A DNA stretch of 64,000 nt from Aurantiacibacter poecillastricola (lineage in GTDB: Bacteria > Pseudomonadota > Alphaproteobacteria > Sphingomonadales > Sphingomonadaceae), in contig NZ_JAVAMS010000001.1 of assembly GCF_030730945.1 (NCBI RefSeq), positions 186,001 through 250,000 of the forward strand, given 5' to 3'. The notes beneath the pieces were generated by a model that was given only the letters and a program-made list of their open reading frames with translations, was not told the DNA's origin and made no database searches. A program made the translations under genes and the position numbers. This document shows positions 1 to 8,601 of this stretch, piece by piece. How positions within the stretch are numbered: position 1 is the first letter of the stretch; every line of letters starts with the position of its first letter.

Positions 1-1
1 G

Positions 2-1216
2 CACAAGGCCGCCGCGCTGATCCGGGAGCGGACCGACGATCTTGCACGCATCGCCACGATGGAAGAAGGCAAGACGCTGGCCGAGACGAAGATCGAGTGC
101 ATGGCCTCTGCCGGGTGGTTCGATTTTGCAGCCGGTGAATGCCAGCGCCTCTACGGCCGCGAACTGGTGCGCCCGGTGGGGCAGCGCAGCGTGGTGCGGT
201 GGGAGCCGGTCGGCCCCGTCGCCGCCTTCGCGCCGTGGAACTTCCCGCTCGGCAATCCCAGCCGCAAGCTCGCCGCGGCAGTCGCGGCGGGCTGCTCGAT
301 CATCCTCAAGAGCGCGGAGGAGACGCCCGCCAGCGCGCTCGGCATCCTGCAATGCCTTTATGATGCTGGCCTGCCGAAAGAGGTGGCGCAGGCGGTGTTC
401 GGAGTGCCCGACGAGGTGAGCCGCCATCTGCTGGCGAGCCCCATCATCCGCAAGCTCTCCTTCACCGGCTCCACCGTGGTGGGCAAGCACCTGGCGAAGC
501 TGGCGGCGGACAACATGATCCGCACCACGATGGAGCTGGGTGGACACGGCCCGGTGCTGGTGTTCGACGATGCCGACATGGACAAGGCTCTCGCCACTGC
601 GTCAACCGGCAAGATCCGCAATGCAGGCCAGGTCTGTGTCAGCCCCACGCGTTTCATCGTGCAGGAAAACGTCTACGAGAAATTCCGCGACGGCATGGCC
701 GAGCGTCTCGCCGCCATCAAGGTGGGGGACGGACTGGAGGACGGCACGCAGATGGGCCCGATGGCCAATTCGCGCCGTCCCGATGCGATGGAGAAGTTCG
801 TCGTCGACGCAAAGGCCAAGGGCGCCACGGTGAATACCGGCGGCGAGCGGATCGGCAACCAGGGCTATTTCTTCCAGCCCACCGTCCTCTCCGACATTCC
901 GCTCGATGCAGACGTGATGAACGAGGAACCCTTCGGCCCGCTCGCCCTCATCAACCCCTACAAGTCCGAGGACGACATGATCGCGGAGGCCAACCGCCTG
1001 CCCTACGGCCTCGCCGGTTTTGCCTGGACCAGCGACGTGCAGCGCCAGCGCCGCCTTGCGGACGCGGTGGAAGTGGGCATGATGGGCATCAACACGCACA
1101 TGATCGCAGGGCCCGATGCGCCCTTCCAGGGCGTGCAATGGTCCGGCCATAGCAGCGAGGACGGGCCGGAGGGCGTGAAGGCCTGCATGGTCGTCAAGAC
1201 GGTCCACGAAGGCTGA
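2..1216 (+). CDS. NAD(P)-dependent aldehyde dehydrogenase, 5' end cut by window edge
   Basis: Aldehyde dehydrogenase superfamily enzyme oxidising an aldehyde to its acid. The frame is already open at base 2 and reads HKAAALIRERTDDLARIATM, typical ALDH N-terminal sequence, so the ATG at 59 is internal and the true start lies outside the window; about 404 residues are present. Visible motifs: the Rossmann segment APWNFPL, SFTGSTVVGK, the catalytic Glu motif ELGGHGP, the catalytic Cys in GQVCVSP (about base 635) and EEPFGP. It belongs to the succinate-semialdehyde/aromatic-aldehyde branch by appearance. The gene lies 31 bp before a LigW-like decarboxylase, with an MFS transporter and benzoylformate-decarboxylase-like gene after that, so an aromatic aldehyde (benzaldehyde, vanillin or a formyl-aromatic type) is a plausible substrate. 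The exact substrate is inference. Confidence 0.9.
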   Translation, partial: HKAAALIRERTDDLARIATMEEGKTLAETKIECMASAGWFDFAAGECQRLYGRELVRPVGQRSVVRWEPVGPVAAFAPWNFPLGNPSRKLAAAVAAGCSIILKSAEETPASALGILQCLYDAGLPKEVAQAVFGVPDEVSRHLLASPIIRKLSFTGSTVVGKHLAKLAADNMIRTTMELGGHGPVLVFDDADMDKALATASTGKIRNAGQVCVSPTRFIVQENVYEKFRDGMAERLAAIKVGDGLEDGTQMGPMANSRRPDAMEKFVVDAKAKGATVNTGGERIGNQGYFFQPTVLSDIPLDADVMNEEPFGPLALINPYKSEDDMIAEANRLPYGLAGFAWTSDVQRQRRLADAVEVGMMGINTHMIAGPDAPFQGVQWSGHSSEDGPEGVKACMVVKTVHEG

Positions 1217-1247
1217 GACCGGTGCGCGAATGGGAGAGGGAAGCGCA

Positions 1248-2318
1248 ATGAACAGCGAATTCGACAAGGACGACCTCAAGACAGGCGGCCAGCAAGGCTA
1301 TCTGCGCATCGCCACCGAGGAGGCTTTCGCCACCGAGGAGCAGCTCGATGCGATCCTGCGGCTGGTGAAGGAGGGGCGGGCGGACAAAGGCACGGAATCG
1401 CTCTGGGGCTTCTACGGCACCAGCCCGTCCGAGCGCACGACCTTCATCCGCGAGCGGCTGCTGGACCTTGGCGAACTGCGTCTCGCTGCGATGGACGAGG
1501 CGGGGATCGACAAGGCGGTGCTGGCCATGACCAGCCCGGGCGTGCAGTCGCTCCACGATCTCGACGAGGCACGCGGTATCGCCTCGCGCGCCAACGATCG
1601 CCTCGCCGCCGCGTGCGAGCGCCATCCCGACCGCTTCGTCGGCATGACGGCGATCTGTCCGCAGGATGCCGCTTGGTCCGCGCAGGAGCTGAAGCGCGGC
1701 AAGGAAGAGCTCGGCTTCGTCGGCGTGCAGGTCAATTCGCACACCCACGGCCACTATCTCGACGAGGAGCAGTTCGACCCCATCCTGCGTGCCTGCGCGG
1801 AGATGGACATCCCGCTCTACATCCACCCGCAAGGGCCGCCGGACGAGATGATCGGCAGCATGGTGGAGGCAGGCCTCGAAGGCGCGATCTTCGGTTTCGC
1901 GGTAGAGACGAGCTACCACGCGCTGCGGTTGCTCACGACCGGCGTCTTCGACCGCTATCCTTCCCTCAAGCTGGTGTTGGGACATGGCTGCGAAGGGCTG
2001 CCCTTCTGGATCGACCGCTTCGACTACATGTTCAGCGCCGGGGTACGTTCCAAACGCTATGAGCGCCTGAAACCGCTCCAGCACAGCCTGCACCATTACC
2101 TCCGCACCAATGTCTGGGGCACCAATAGCGGCCTGCCCTCGCCTGCCTCGATCAAGCTGATGATGGAAGTCATGGGAGAGGACCGCGTCCTCTATGCCAT
2201 GGACTATCCCTACCAATACGTACCCGACGAGGTGCGCCTGCTCGATGCGATGGACATTCCTGCCGCGGCCAAGCGCAAGTTCTTCCAGACCAATGCGCAA
2301 GATCTGTTCGGCATATGA
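1248..2318 (+). CDS. Amidohydrolase-family aromatic acid decarboxylase, LigW (5-carboxyvanillate decarboxylase)-like
   Basis: Metal-dependent non-oxidative decarboxylase of the amidohydrolase 2 family, 356 aa. From memory the sequence follows Sphingobium LigW nearly end to end: LKTGG, GYLRIATEEAF, WGFY, SPSER, LDLGE, TSPGVQ.LHDLDEAR, YIHP, GHGCEGLPFW and YAMDYPYQY. The metal ligands of LigW (Glu in ATEE, His in YIHP, His in LGHG, Asp in AMDY) are all kept. LigW removes the 5-carboxylate of 5-carboxyvanillate, giving vanillate, in lignin biphenyl degradation; related enzymes act on other carboxylated phenols. I chose the ATG at 1248 because GGGAGAGGGA lies just upstream; the in-frame ATG at 1230 would place that ribosome site inside the gene. 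The stop overlaps the next start (ATGA at 2315). Substrate could be a relative of carboxyvanillate. Confidence 0.85.
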   Translation: MNSEFDKDDLKTGGQQGYLRIATEEAFATEEQLDAILRLVKEGRADKGTESLWGFYGTSPSERTTFIRERLLDLGELRLAAMDEAGIDKAVLAMTSPGVQSLHDLDEARGIASRANDRLAAACERHPDRFVGMTAICPQDAAWSAQELKRGKEELGFVGVQVNSHTHGHYLDEEQFDPILRACAEMDIPLYIHPQGPPDEMIGSMVEAGLEGAIFGFAVETSYHALRLLTTGVFDRYPSLKLVLGHGCEGLPFWIDRFDYMFSAGVRSKRYERLKPLQHSLHHYLRTNVWGTNSGLPSPASIKLMMEVMGEDRVLYAMDYPYQYVPDEVRLLDAMDIPAAAKRKFFQTNAQDLFGI

Positions 2319-4000
2319 GCGATAGCCCTGCCTCTGCCCCGCCTGTCGCAGGGCAGGCTCCCGGTGCTCCGGTCACGCCAGCTGCGACAGAGGCGAAGAA
2401 GGGCGGCGAGCCGATCAGTCGCTATGGCTGGCACGCGCTGATCCTGATGAGCAGCGCTCAGATGATGAGCCTGCTGGACCGGCAGATCCTCTCTATCCTC
2501 GCCAACGACATCAGGCTCGACCTCGGCATCGGCGATGCCGAAATGGGCCTGCTCTACGGCACCGTCTTTGCTTTGTTCTACGCGCTGTTCTCGCTACCGC
2601 TGGGCCGGCTGGTGGATGGCTGGGTGCGCACGAAGCTGCTGGCGATCTGCCTTGCAGGGTGGAGCTTCTTCGCCGGTCTCGCCGCATTCGCGCAGGGCTT
2701 TACCCTGCTGGCGATCTCGCGCCTTGGCGTGGGGATTGGCGAGGCCGCAACCCAGCCCGCGGCCAATTCCATCCTGTTCGATTCCCTTCCCAAGAGCCGC
2801 CGGGGCCTTGCCATGGGCGGGCTCGGCGTGGGCCTCGCGCTCGGCCTCGGCCTGTCGATGGCGCTGGGCGGCATCGTTGCGGAGCGGTGGGACCTCGCCT
2901 TTGCAAGCGGCGATGCGCCGTTCGGCTTTCGTGGCTGGCAAGTCGCCTTCCTCGTCGCCGCCCTTCCCGGCTTTCCGCTCGCCTGGCTGATTTACAAGCT
3001 GCGCGAACCCGAACGCGGGACGATGGACGGCATCCACACGAAGGCCGATCCGGCACCCTTCGCCGCCAGCGCGGGCGTGCTTGGCGCGGTGACGCCGGGG
3101 GCCAACTGGATGAACCTGTGGCGCCGCGATGCAGGCGCGCGGCAATGGGCGATAAACCTTGTCGGCCTGGGTATCATCATCGGTTTCTGCCTGCTGATGG
3201 TGGAGCTCACCTCGGATTATTCTCCGCGGCCGGCACTCGATTTCGGAGCGGTCGCGTTCAGTCCGCACGTGCTGCAATGGTCGGTCTTCGGCTTCGGCGC
3301 CTTCGTAGTGCTGAACCTGTTCCAGAACTTCCGCCTGACCGACAAGCCCACCTTCAATGTCGTGCTCAGCCCCTCGCTGCTCATGCTCATGGTAGTGGGC
3401 GGGTTGCAGACCGCGATCAATTACGGCGTGATGTTCGCCAGCCCGCAGATCCTCATCCGCCAGTTCGGCCTTTCCATGGCCGATGTCGGGCTGCAGTTCG
3501 GCCTGCTTTCGGCACTGCTGGCGACGATCGGCGCGCTGGTCGCCGGGCCGCTGGCGGACTGGCTGGGCAGCCGGATGGGGCCGCGCGGGATGATCTGGCT
3601 GGTGGTCGGCTCGCTCGGCATCTCGCCCTTCTTCGGCATCTGGACCTACAGCGCCGAGACGCTCACCGATTTCTACATCCGTTACACGATGTATTCGCTG
3701 ATCCTCACCCTGTGGCTGCCGCCCACCTACACGCTGCTGCTCGGCCTTGCCCTGCCCCGCATGCGGGGGATCGTCTTCTCGACCTATCTCGTCATCATGA
3801 CCTTGCTCGGCCAGGGGCTCGGGCCCTATTTCGTGGGCATCATTTCCGACCAGAACGGCGGAGACCTTGCGCAGGCGCTCATTACGCTGAACCTCGTATG
3901 CCCGGCGATCGTGGCGCTGCTGCTGGTGGTGCTCACCCGCTATGCGCGGGATGAAGAATCCATGCTGGACCGCGCCCGGGCCGGCGGCGAGGAGGTCTGA
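2315..4000 (+). CDS. MFS transporter (spinster-like family)
   Basis: Inner-membrane major facilitator transporter, 561 aa, longer than the usual 400-450. A hydrophilic N-terminus of about 40 residues precedes TM1, which contains LLDRQILSIL, a signature of the spinster-like MFS proteins common in sphingomonads; the loop 2-3 motif GRLVDGWVRTK and the GIGEAATQPA segment follow. Hydrophobic stretches fit 12 TM helices with a long central loop near residues 230-290. It overlaps the decarboxylase upstream by four bases and is followed 4 bp later by the ThDP decarboxylase, so it is probably the importer for the substrate handled by this operon. Substrate cannot be read from the sequence. Confidence 0.88.
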   Translation: MSDSPASAPPVAGQAPGAPVTPAATEAKKGGEPISRYGWHALILMSSAQMMSLLDRQILSILANDIRLDLGIGDAEMGLLYGTVFALFYALFSLPLGRLVDGWVRTKLLAICLAGWSFFAGLAAFAQGFTLLAISRLGVGIGEAATQPAANSILFDSLPKSRRGLAMGGLGVGLALGLGLSMALGGIVAERWDLAFASGDAPFGFRGWQVAFLVAALPGFPLAWLIYKLREPERGTMDGIHTKADPAPFAASAGVLGAVTPGANWMNLWRRDAGARQWAINLVGLGIIIGFCLLMVELTSDYSPRPALDFGAVAFSPHVLQWSVFGFGAFVVLNLFQNFRLTDKPTFNVVLSPSLLMLMVVGGLQTAINYGVMFASPQILIRQFGLSMADVGLQFGLLSALLATIGALVAGPLADWLGSRMGPRGMIWLVVGSLGISPFFGIWTYSAETLTDFYIRYTMYSLILTLWLPPTYTLLLGLALPRMRGIVFSTYLVIMTLLGQGLGPYFVGIISDQNGGDLAQALITLNLVCPAIVALLLVVLTRYARDEESMLDRARAGGEEV

Positions 4001-4004
4001 CGAA

Positions 4005-5543
4005 ATGACGACGGTACGCGAGGCGGCATTCGCGGTGTTCGAGCATTTCGGGGTGGATCGCCTGTTCGGCAATCCCGGCTCGACCGAACTGCCGATGCTG
4101 AAGGGCCTGCCTTTCCCCTATGTCATGGGCCTCAACGAGGCGGTGGTGGTGGGCATGGCCGATGGCTATGCCCGGGCCTCGCGCAAGCCGGCGCTGGTGA
4201 ACCTGCACAGTGCCGCGGGCACGGGCCATTCGCTCGGCAACCTGTTCACCGCCTGGAAGAACAATGCGCCGGTCGTGGTGACCGCCGGCCAGCAGGCGCG
4301 CTCGATCCTGCCCTTCGACCCGTTCCTCTATGCCGAGCGGGCGAGCGAATTCCCCCGCCCTTACGTCAAGTTCTCCGTCGAGCCCGCCCGCGCCGAGGAC
4401 GTGCCGCTCGCCCTTATCCGCGCTTTCGTGACGGCCCTCACTCCGCCGATGGGCCCGGTATTCGTCTCCATCCCGGTCGACGACTGGGAGCGCGAATGCG
4501 AGATGCCGCGGCTGCCGGTGATCGACGCGCTGACGGTGCCGTCCGCCACGGGGATCGAACGGTTGTCGACCATGCTCGACAGGGCCGAGAGGCCCGCCCT
4601 GGTGCTGGGCACCGGCGTCGCCAATTGCGAGGGCTGGGCCTCCGCCATAGCGTTGGCGGAGAAGGCAGGATGCGCGGTGTTCGTCGCTCCCTACGCAGCG
4701 CGCGAGACCTTTCCCGAGGATCACCCGCAATTCGCCGGTTTCCTCAACGCCTGGCGCGACCAGATCCGCGACGCGCTCGACCCCTTCGATGCCATCCTGG
4801 TGGCCGGTGCGCCGGTCTTCACCTATCACGTGGAAGGCGATGGACCGCACTGGCCCGAGCATGCGCAGTTGATGGCCCTGTCCGACGATCCGCAGCACCT
4901 TGCCAACCTGCCCGGCGGAGGCGGCGTACTGGGCGACGTCAACGAAGGCCTCGCTCTTTTGGCCGAGCGGACCAATGCGCGCGCCTATACCGGGCCCACG
5001 CACCGGCTCATCGAACCCGAAGCGAAAATGACGGCGGCCCACGTCCTCAGCCGCATCGCTGCCCTGCGGCCCGGCGATGCCATCATCGTCGAAGAGGCAC
5101 CCACCGCCCGCGGGCCGGAGCACCAGACGTTGCCGATCACGCGCGAAGGCGGCTTCTACACCTGCGCCAGCGGCGGTCTTGGCTATTCACTCCCGGGCGC
5201 GCTGGGCGTGGCGATGGCCGAGGAGGACAAGGTGATCGCCATTCTTGGCGACGGCGCTGCGATGTACACGATCCAGGGCCTGTTCACTGCCTGTCAGGAA
5301 AAACTGCCGGTCAGCTTCCTCATCCTGAACAACGGAGCCTATGCCGCGCTGACAGGTTTCTCCGGCGAATTCGGGATGAACCACGTGCCCGGCTGCGACC
5401 TACAGGGGCTGGATTTCGTCAAGCTCGCCCAGGGGCATGGAATCGCTGCGAAACGAGTCGATTCGACAGAAGATCTCGATGCGGCTCTCGCTTGGAGTTT
5501 TCAATCACAGGCCCCGACCCTCCTTGATTTGCGGATAAGGTAA
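4005..5543 (+). CDS. Thiamine-diphosphate 2-oxo acid decarboxylase, benzoylformate decarboxylase-like
   Basis: ThDP-dependent decarboxylase, 512 aa, close in length to the 528-aa Pseudomonas putida benzoylformate decarboxylase (BFDC). Catalytic positions of BFDC appear in place: FGNPGSTE with Ser26, Glu45 in LNEAV (ThDP activation), His68 in NLHSAAGTG (BFDC His70) and a His in GAPVFTYHVEG (BFDC His281). The C-terminal ThDP/Mg motif starts GDGAAMYTIQ and ends at LNNGAYAAL. BFDC makes an aromatic aldehyde plus CO2 from an aryl-glyoxylate; the aldehyde dehydrogenase at the start of the operon could oxidise the product. Start: ATG 4005 with GGAGG about 10 bp upstream. Benzoylformate itself as substrate is inference; other aryl 2-oxo acids are possible. 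Confidence 0.85.
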   Translation: MTTVREAAFAVFEHFGVDRLFGNPGSTELPMLKGLPFPYVMGLNEAVVVGMADGYARASRKPALVNLHSAAGTGHSLGNLFTAWKNNAPVVVTAGQQARSILPFDPFLYAERASEFPRPYVKFSVEPARAEDVPLALIRAFVTALTPPMGPVFVSIPVDDWERECEMPRLPVIDALTVPSATGIERLSTMLDRAERPALVLGTGVANCEGWASAIALAEKAGCAVFVAPYAARETFPEDHPQFAGFLNAWRDQIRDALDPFDAILVAGAPVFTYHVEGDGPHWPEHAQLMALSDDPQHLANLPGGGGVLGDVNEGLALLAERTNARAYTGPTHRLIEPEAKMTAAHVLSRIAALRPGDAIIVEEAPTARGPEHQTLPITREGGFYTCASGGLGYSLPGALGVAMAEEDKVIAILGDGAAMYTIQGLFTACQEKLPVSFLILNNGAYAALTGFSGEFGMNHVPGCDLQGLDFVKLAQGHGIAAKRVDSTEDLDAALAWSFQSQAPTLLDLRIR

Positions 5544-5744
5544 ATCCCTTGGTTCAACCTTAACCATTCCTTGCCCCGCATTAAGTGTGCTTTTTTGACA
5601 CTATGCGCGCCTTTTCAGGGATCTTTATGGGACAATTCGCATTTTCGGCATGCAATATCGGTAAATTTCCGTAATCATTGCATCGCCCGAATTCGGGTGT
5701 GGCCGCGATCGGGGAATCGCGACTTAAATGGGGGGAGAGAAATC

Positions 5745-5807
5745 TTGAAAAGCATCTGCTTGCCCCTGTTGCAGTCGCAACCGCCGGTTTCGACCCGGTT
5801 CGACTAA
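5745..5807 (+). CDS. Possible 20-codon upstream ORF (leader) before the adhesin gene
   Basis: A TTG codon preceded by the purine-rich GGGGGGAGAGAAATC opens a 20-residue frame rich in Pro, Leu and Ser, ending 13 bp before the start of the adhesin gene and just before its ribosome site AGGAGG. No similarity is recognised. The 277-bp region between the ThDP enzyme and the adhesin otherwise shows AT-rich patches (about 5545-5700) that probably hold the adhesin promoter, including TTAACCAT near 5559, which equals a CtrA half-site but without a partner at the usual spacing. Translation of this leader is unproven. Confidence 0.2.
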   Translation: MKSICLPLLQSQPPVSTRFD

Positions 5808-5820
5808 ACAGGAGGATTTC

Positions 5821-8049
5821 ATGCGTATCTCGCGAACCAATGGTTCACAGTCTTATACTTTTGGCAAAGTGACCACGATGGCACTCGGTGCGTCTGGTCT
5901 CGCCATCGCTACCGCAGCCATGGTCGCCACCACCCCGAACGTCGCCTCGGCGGAGGAGTGCCTGCTCGACACCAACGACAACGGTGTTCCCGATGCAGCC
6001 GACACCGACGGCAACGCCGTTGGCAGCGGTACGAACTCGCTCGCTTGCGGCCCCGATGCTCAGGCTACCGGCCAGAACAGCACCGCAGTCGGCCCCGAAG
6101 CCGATGCTGCGGGCAGCGCGGCTACCGCTGTCGGCTTCCGTTCCGATGCCAGCGGCGGCCGTAGCGTCGCGATCGGTCGCACCGCTTCTGCCCAGGGTTT
6201 CAACGCGATTGCCGTTGGCACGGATTCCATCGCGCAGGACGAGTACACCACCGCCATCGGCACCGAGGCCATCGCGACCGGCGTGCAGGCCATGGCCATC
6301 GGCAGCGAAGCCGAGGCCAATGGCGAGAATGCCATGGCGATCGGCTTCAAGGCCAACAGCAATGGCGAGGACACCCTGGCCATCGGTTCGCGTGCGGGCG
6401 CCCGCTCGTCGCGTTCGACGGCTATCGGCCACAATTCGGGTGCAGAGGGCCTTGCCGCCTTCGCCGCGGGCGACTTTGCCCTGGCCGCTCGCGAGGGTGC
6501 AACCGCCGTTGGCGCAAGCACGCTCGCCTTCGGTGTGAACACCACCGCCATCGGTTACGAAGCCCGTGCCGAGACCGACAATGCCACCGCACTGGGCGGC
6601 GGCGCTTTCGCCGATGACGAAGGCTCGCTCGCCGTGGGCAACAACTCGTTCGCCGACGGTGTCGACGCAATCGCCATCGGCGGCGACGACGCCGGTACCG
6701 GCGCTCAGGCACTCGGTAATTCGACCACGGCTGTCGGCGGTGAAGCGCTGGCGCAGGGTCCGGGTGCATCGACCTACGGCTGGCGTTCGTCCGCAACCGC
6801 GGCGCGCGCCACCGCGCTAGGCCACCTCGCAACCGCTTCGGGCGTGCGTTCGCTCGCAGTGGGCGAAGCCGCAAGCGCCAGCGGCCTGACTTCGGTTGCC
6901 GTGGGTAACCTGTCGGTCGCAAGCGCGGAGAACTCGGTTTCGCTCGGTAGCCTCACGGCTGCCAATGGCATGCAGTCCACCGCCATCGGTTCGCAGGCAG
7001 TTGCCGGCAATATGAGCGATTCCGCCTTCGGTTTCGCTGCGACTGCCAGCGGCCAGGGTTCCACCGCGCTCGGTACGGCTTCGACCGCCACCGGCCTGGG
7101 TGCGACCACCACCGGCTCGGGCTCCGTCGCCAGCGGTGACGCCTCGACGGCCAACGGCCTGTTCGCTGCGGCTACCGGCGAGAGTTCGACGGCTGTCGGC
7201 ACCATCGCCTTCGCCAGCGGCGACAACAGCACCGCCATCGGTTCGGGCGCATCCGCTACCGGTTCGTCCAGCCTCGCCATGGGCAACCAGGCTGTGGCTT
7301 CTGGCGCCAACTCGGTTGCCATCGGCACCGGTGCTACTGCGACGAATGCGGGCCAGGTCGTGATCGCCGGTCTCGATACCAGCACGGCTTCGCAGGTCGG
7401 CGCCGTTCAGGGTGTGACCGCCGATGCCAACGGTACGCTGGGCCTCACGTCCATCGCCACTGCCGCCAGCGTTTCCGCGCTGGATACGCGTGTCACCAAC
7501 AACGAGGCGGCCATCGCCGTCAACGCCAGTGACATTGCGGCCAACACGACGTCGATCGGCGTGAATGCCGGCAACATTGCCGCCAACACGACGGCGATCG
7601 GCGTCAATGCAGGCAACATCGCGGCGAACTCGACCGCGATCGCGGCGATCCAGGTCGACACGGCCCAGATCGATGCGAACACGGCCGCCATCAATGTCAA
7701 TTCGGGCCTGATCGCGACCAATGCCAACAACATCGCGACCAACCAGGCCGCGATTGCCACTCTGCAGGGCCAGTCTGCCACCCTCTTCGACCTCACTGCC
7801 GAGAATGCTCGCGGCGTGCGTGAGGCGAACGAAGGTGTCGCGATGGCGCTGTCGATGGAATCGCCGGTCCTGATGCCGACCGACAGCTTCGGCCTGTCGG
7901 GTGGCTTTGGTTACTACAACGACCGCGTCGCCGGCTCTGCCAGCTTCGCTGCTCGTATCAGCGACAATGCCGCCTTCACCGGCGGTCTCGGCATCGGCTT
8001 CGACGAAGGCGAAGTTGGCGCGCGTGCCGGTTTCCAGGTTACCTGGTAA
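5821..8049 (+). CDS. Trimeric autotransporter adhesin (YadA-like, type Vc secretion)
   Basis: Surface protein of 742 aa. Order: extended signal sequence with hydrophobic core (residues 18-42) and a likely cleavage after ASA; a short Asp-rich calcium-site-like stretch DTNDNGVPDAADTDGN; then about 500 residues of left-handed beta-roll head repeats of about 14 residues (variants of xATAIGxxAxASG, Hep/Hag type); a stalk of Asn/Ile/Ala repeats (NAGNIAANTTAIGV, residues about 550-645); and a C-terminal YadA anchor of about 90 residues with GVAMALSMES, SGGFGYYNDRVAG and terminal aromatic Trp. The anchor forms a 12-strand trimeric barrel in the outer membrane and presents the head outside. Start: ATG 5821 with AGGAGG at 5810. 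A strong terminator follows. The ligand is not predictable. Confidence 0.9.
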   Translation: MRISRTNGSQSYTFGKVTTMALGASGLAIATAAMVATTPNVASAEECLLDTNDNGVPDAADTDGNAVGSGTNSLACGPDAQATGQNSTAVGPEADAAGSAATAVGFRSDASGGRSVAIGRTASAQGFNAIAVGTDSIAQDEYTTAIGTEAIATGVQAMAIGSEAEANGENAMAIGFKANSNGEDTLAIGSRAGARSSRSTAIGHNSGAEGLAAFAAGDFALAAREGATAVGASTLAFGVNTTAIGYEARAETDNATALGGGAFADDEGSLAVGNNSFADGVDAIAIGGDDAGTGAQALGNSTTAVGGEALAQGPGASTYGWRSSATAARATALGHLATASGVRSLAVGEAASASGLTSVAVGNLSVASAENSVSLGSLTAANGMQSTAIGSQAVAGNMSDSAFGFAATASGQGSTALGTASTATGLGATTTGSGSVASGDASTANGLFAAATGESSTAVGTIAFASGDNSTAIGSGASATGSSSLAMGNQAVASGANSVAIGTGATATNAGQVVIAGLDTSTASQVGAVQGVTADANGTLGLTSIATAASVSALDTRVTNNEAAIAVNASDIAANTTSIGVNAGNIAANTTAIGVNAGNIAANSTAIAAIQVDTAQIDANTAAINVNSGLIATNANNIATNQAAIATLQGQSATLFDLTAENARGVREANEGVAMALSMESPVLMPTDSFGLSGGFGYYNDRVAGSASFAARISDNAAFTGGLGIGFDEGEVGARAGFQVTW

Positions 8050-8087
8050 GGGGTGTCCGGCCTTCGGGCCGGCTCCTCACGGAACAG

Positions 8088-8121
8088 GAAGGGGGCGGCT
8101 CGCAAGGGCCGCCCCTTTTCC
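8088..8121 (+). terminator. Rho-independent terminator after the adhesin gene
   Basis: Stem GGGGCGGC (8092-8099) pairs with GCCGCCCC (8108-8115) across an 8-base loop, followed by TTTT. A second hairpin, CCGGCC-TTCG-GGCCGG, sits at 8057-8072 directly after the stop codon. The site separates the adhesin from the convergent DUF3237-like gene. Confidence 0.85.
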
Positions 8122-8127
8122 TTGGCG

Positions 8128-8601
8128 TTACGTGACGCGCCAGACCCAGAGCTTGATCGAGCTGGCAAAGCGCGCGCCCGAGCAGATGAAGATCGACCGG
8201 TTCATCCAGTCATATGGCCCGACAGGGGCGATGAATTCCGGCACGGTGCGGAAATAGTATTCAGAGGGATCGACACTCTCACCCCGCCGCAGGCGGTCCA
8301 TCACTTCGGGAGGACCATGGCGCAGGCCCTTGTTGCGGATCTGGATCAGGGCGCCGTCGTCAGCCTCGATGGCATAGATCGCATCCGCCACGGTCACGCC
8401 ATCGGGGCGAGTCAGTTGCCAGTCCGCCGAATTGCCCATGAGCTTGCCCGAAATGCGCGGGCCTTTCACGTAGCCGCCCGGCTTGATCGGAATGATCCGC
8501 CGCGTGCCGTCGACCACGTCGCCGATCTCGCGCGGTGCTTCCAGTTCGCCCCCTGCCTCGTAGACGAACTCCAGTCCGGGCGCTTCGGGTGGTCCGGTCA
8601 A
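8128..8601 (-). CDS. DUF3237-like protein
   Basis: 157-aa protein resembling the DUF3237 family of small beta-barrel proteins, with GGYVKGPRISGKLM, the DGV..ADAIYAIEADDGALI segment and a late EYYFRTVPEF. Function of the family is not established. The start is a TTG at 8601 whose last two bases form part of the preceding gene's TGA stop (TTGA overlap), so it is almost certainly translated by coupling to the serine hydrolase. It is the last gene of the lignostilbene-dioxygenase-like operon, and DUF3237 genes are often seen near aromatic or hydrolase genes, so an accessory catabolic role is possible but unproven. Confidence 0.75.
   Translation of the reverse strand: MTGPPEAPGLEFVYEAGGELEAPREIGDVVDGTRRIIPIKPGGYVKGPRISGKLMGNSADWQLTRPDGVTVADAIYAIEADDGALIQIRNKGLRHGPPEVMDRLRRGESVDPSEYYFRTVPEFIAPVGPYDWMNRSIFICSGARFASSIKLWVWRVT

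Noticed and set aside
6050..7400. CRISPR-like repetitive DNA
   Set aside because: The repetition is protein-level (14-residue head repeats of the adhesin), imperfect in DNA and without unique spacers.
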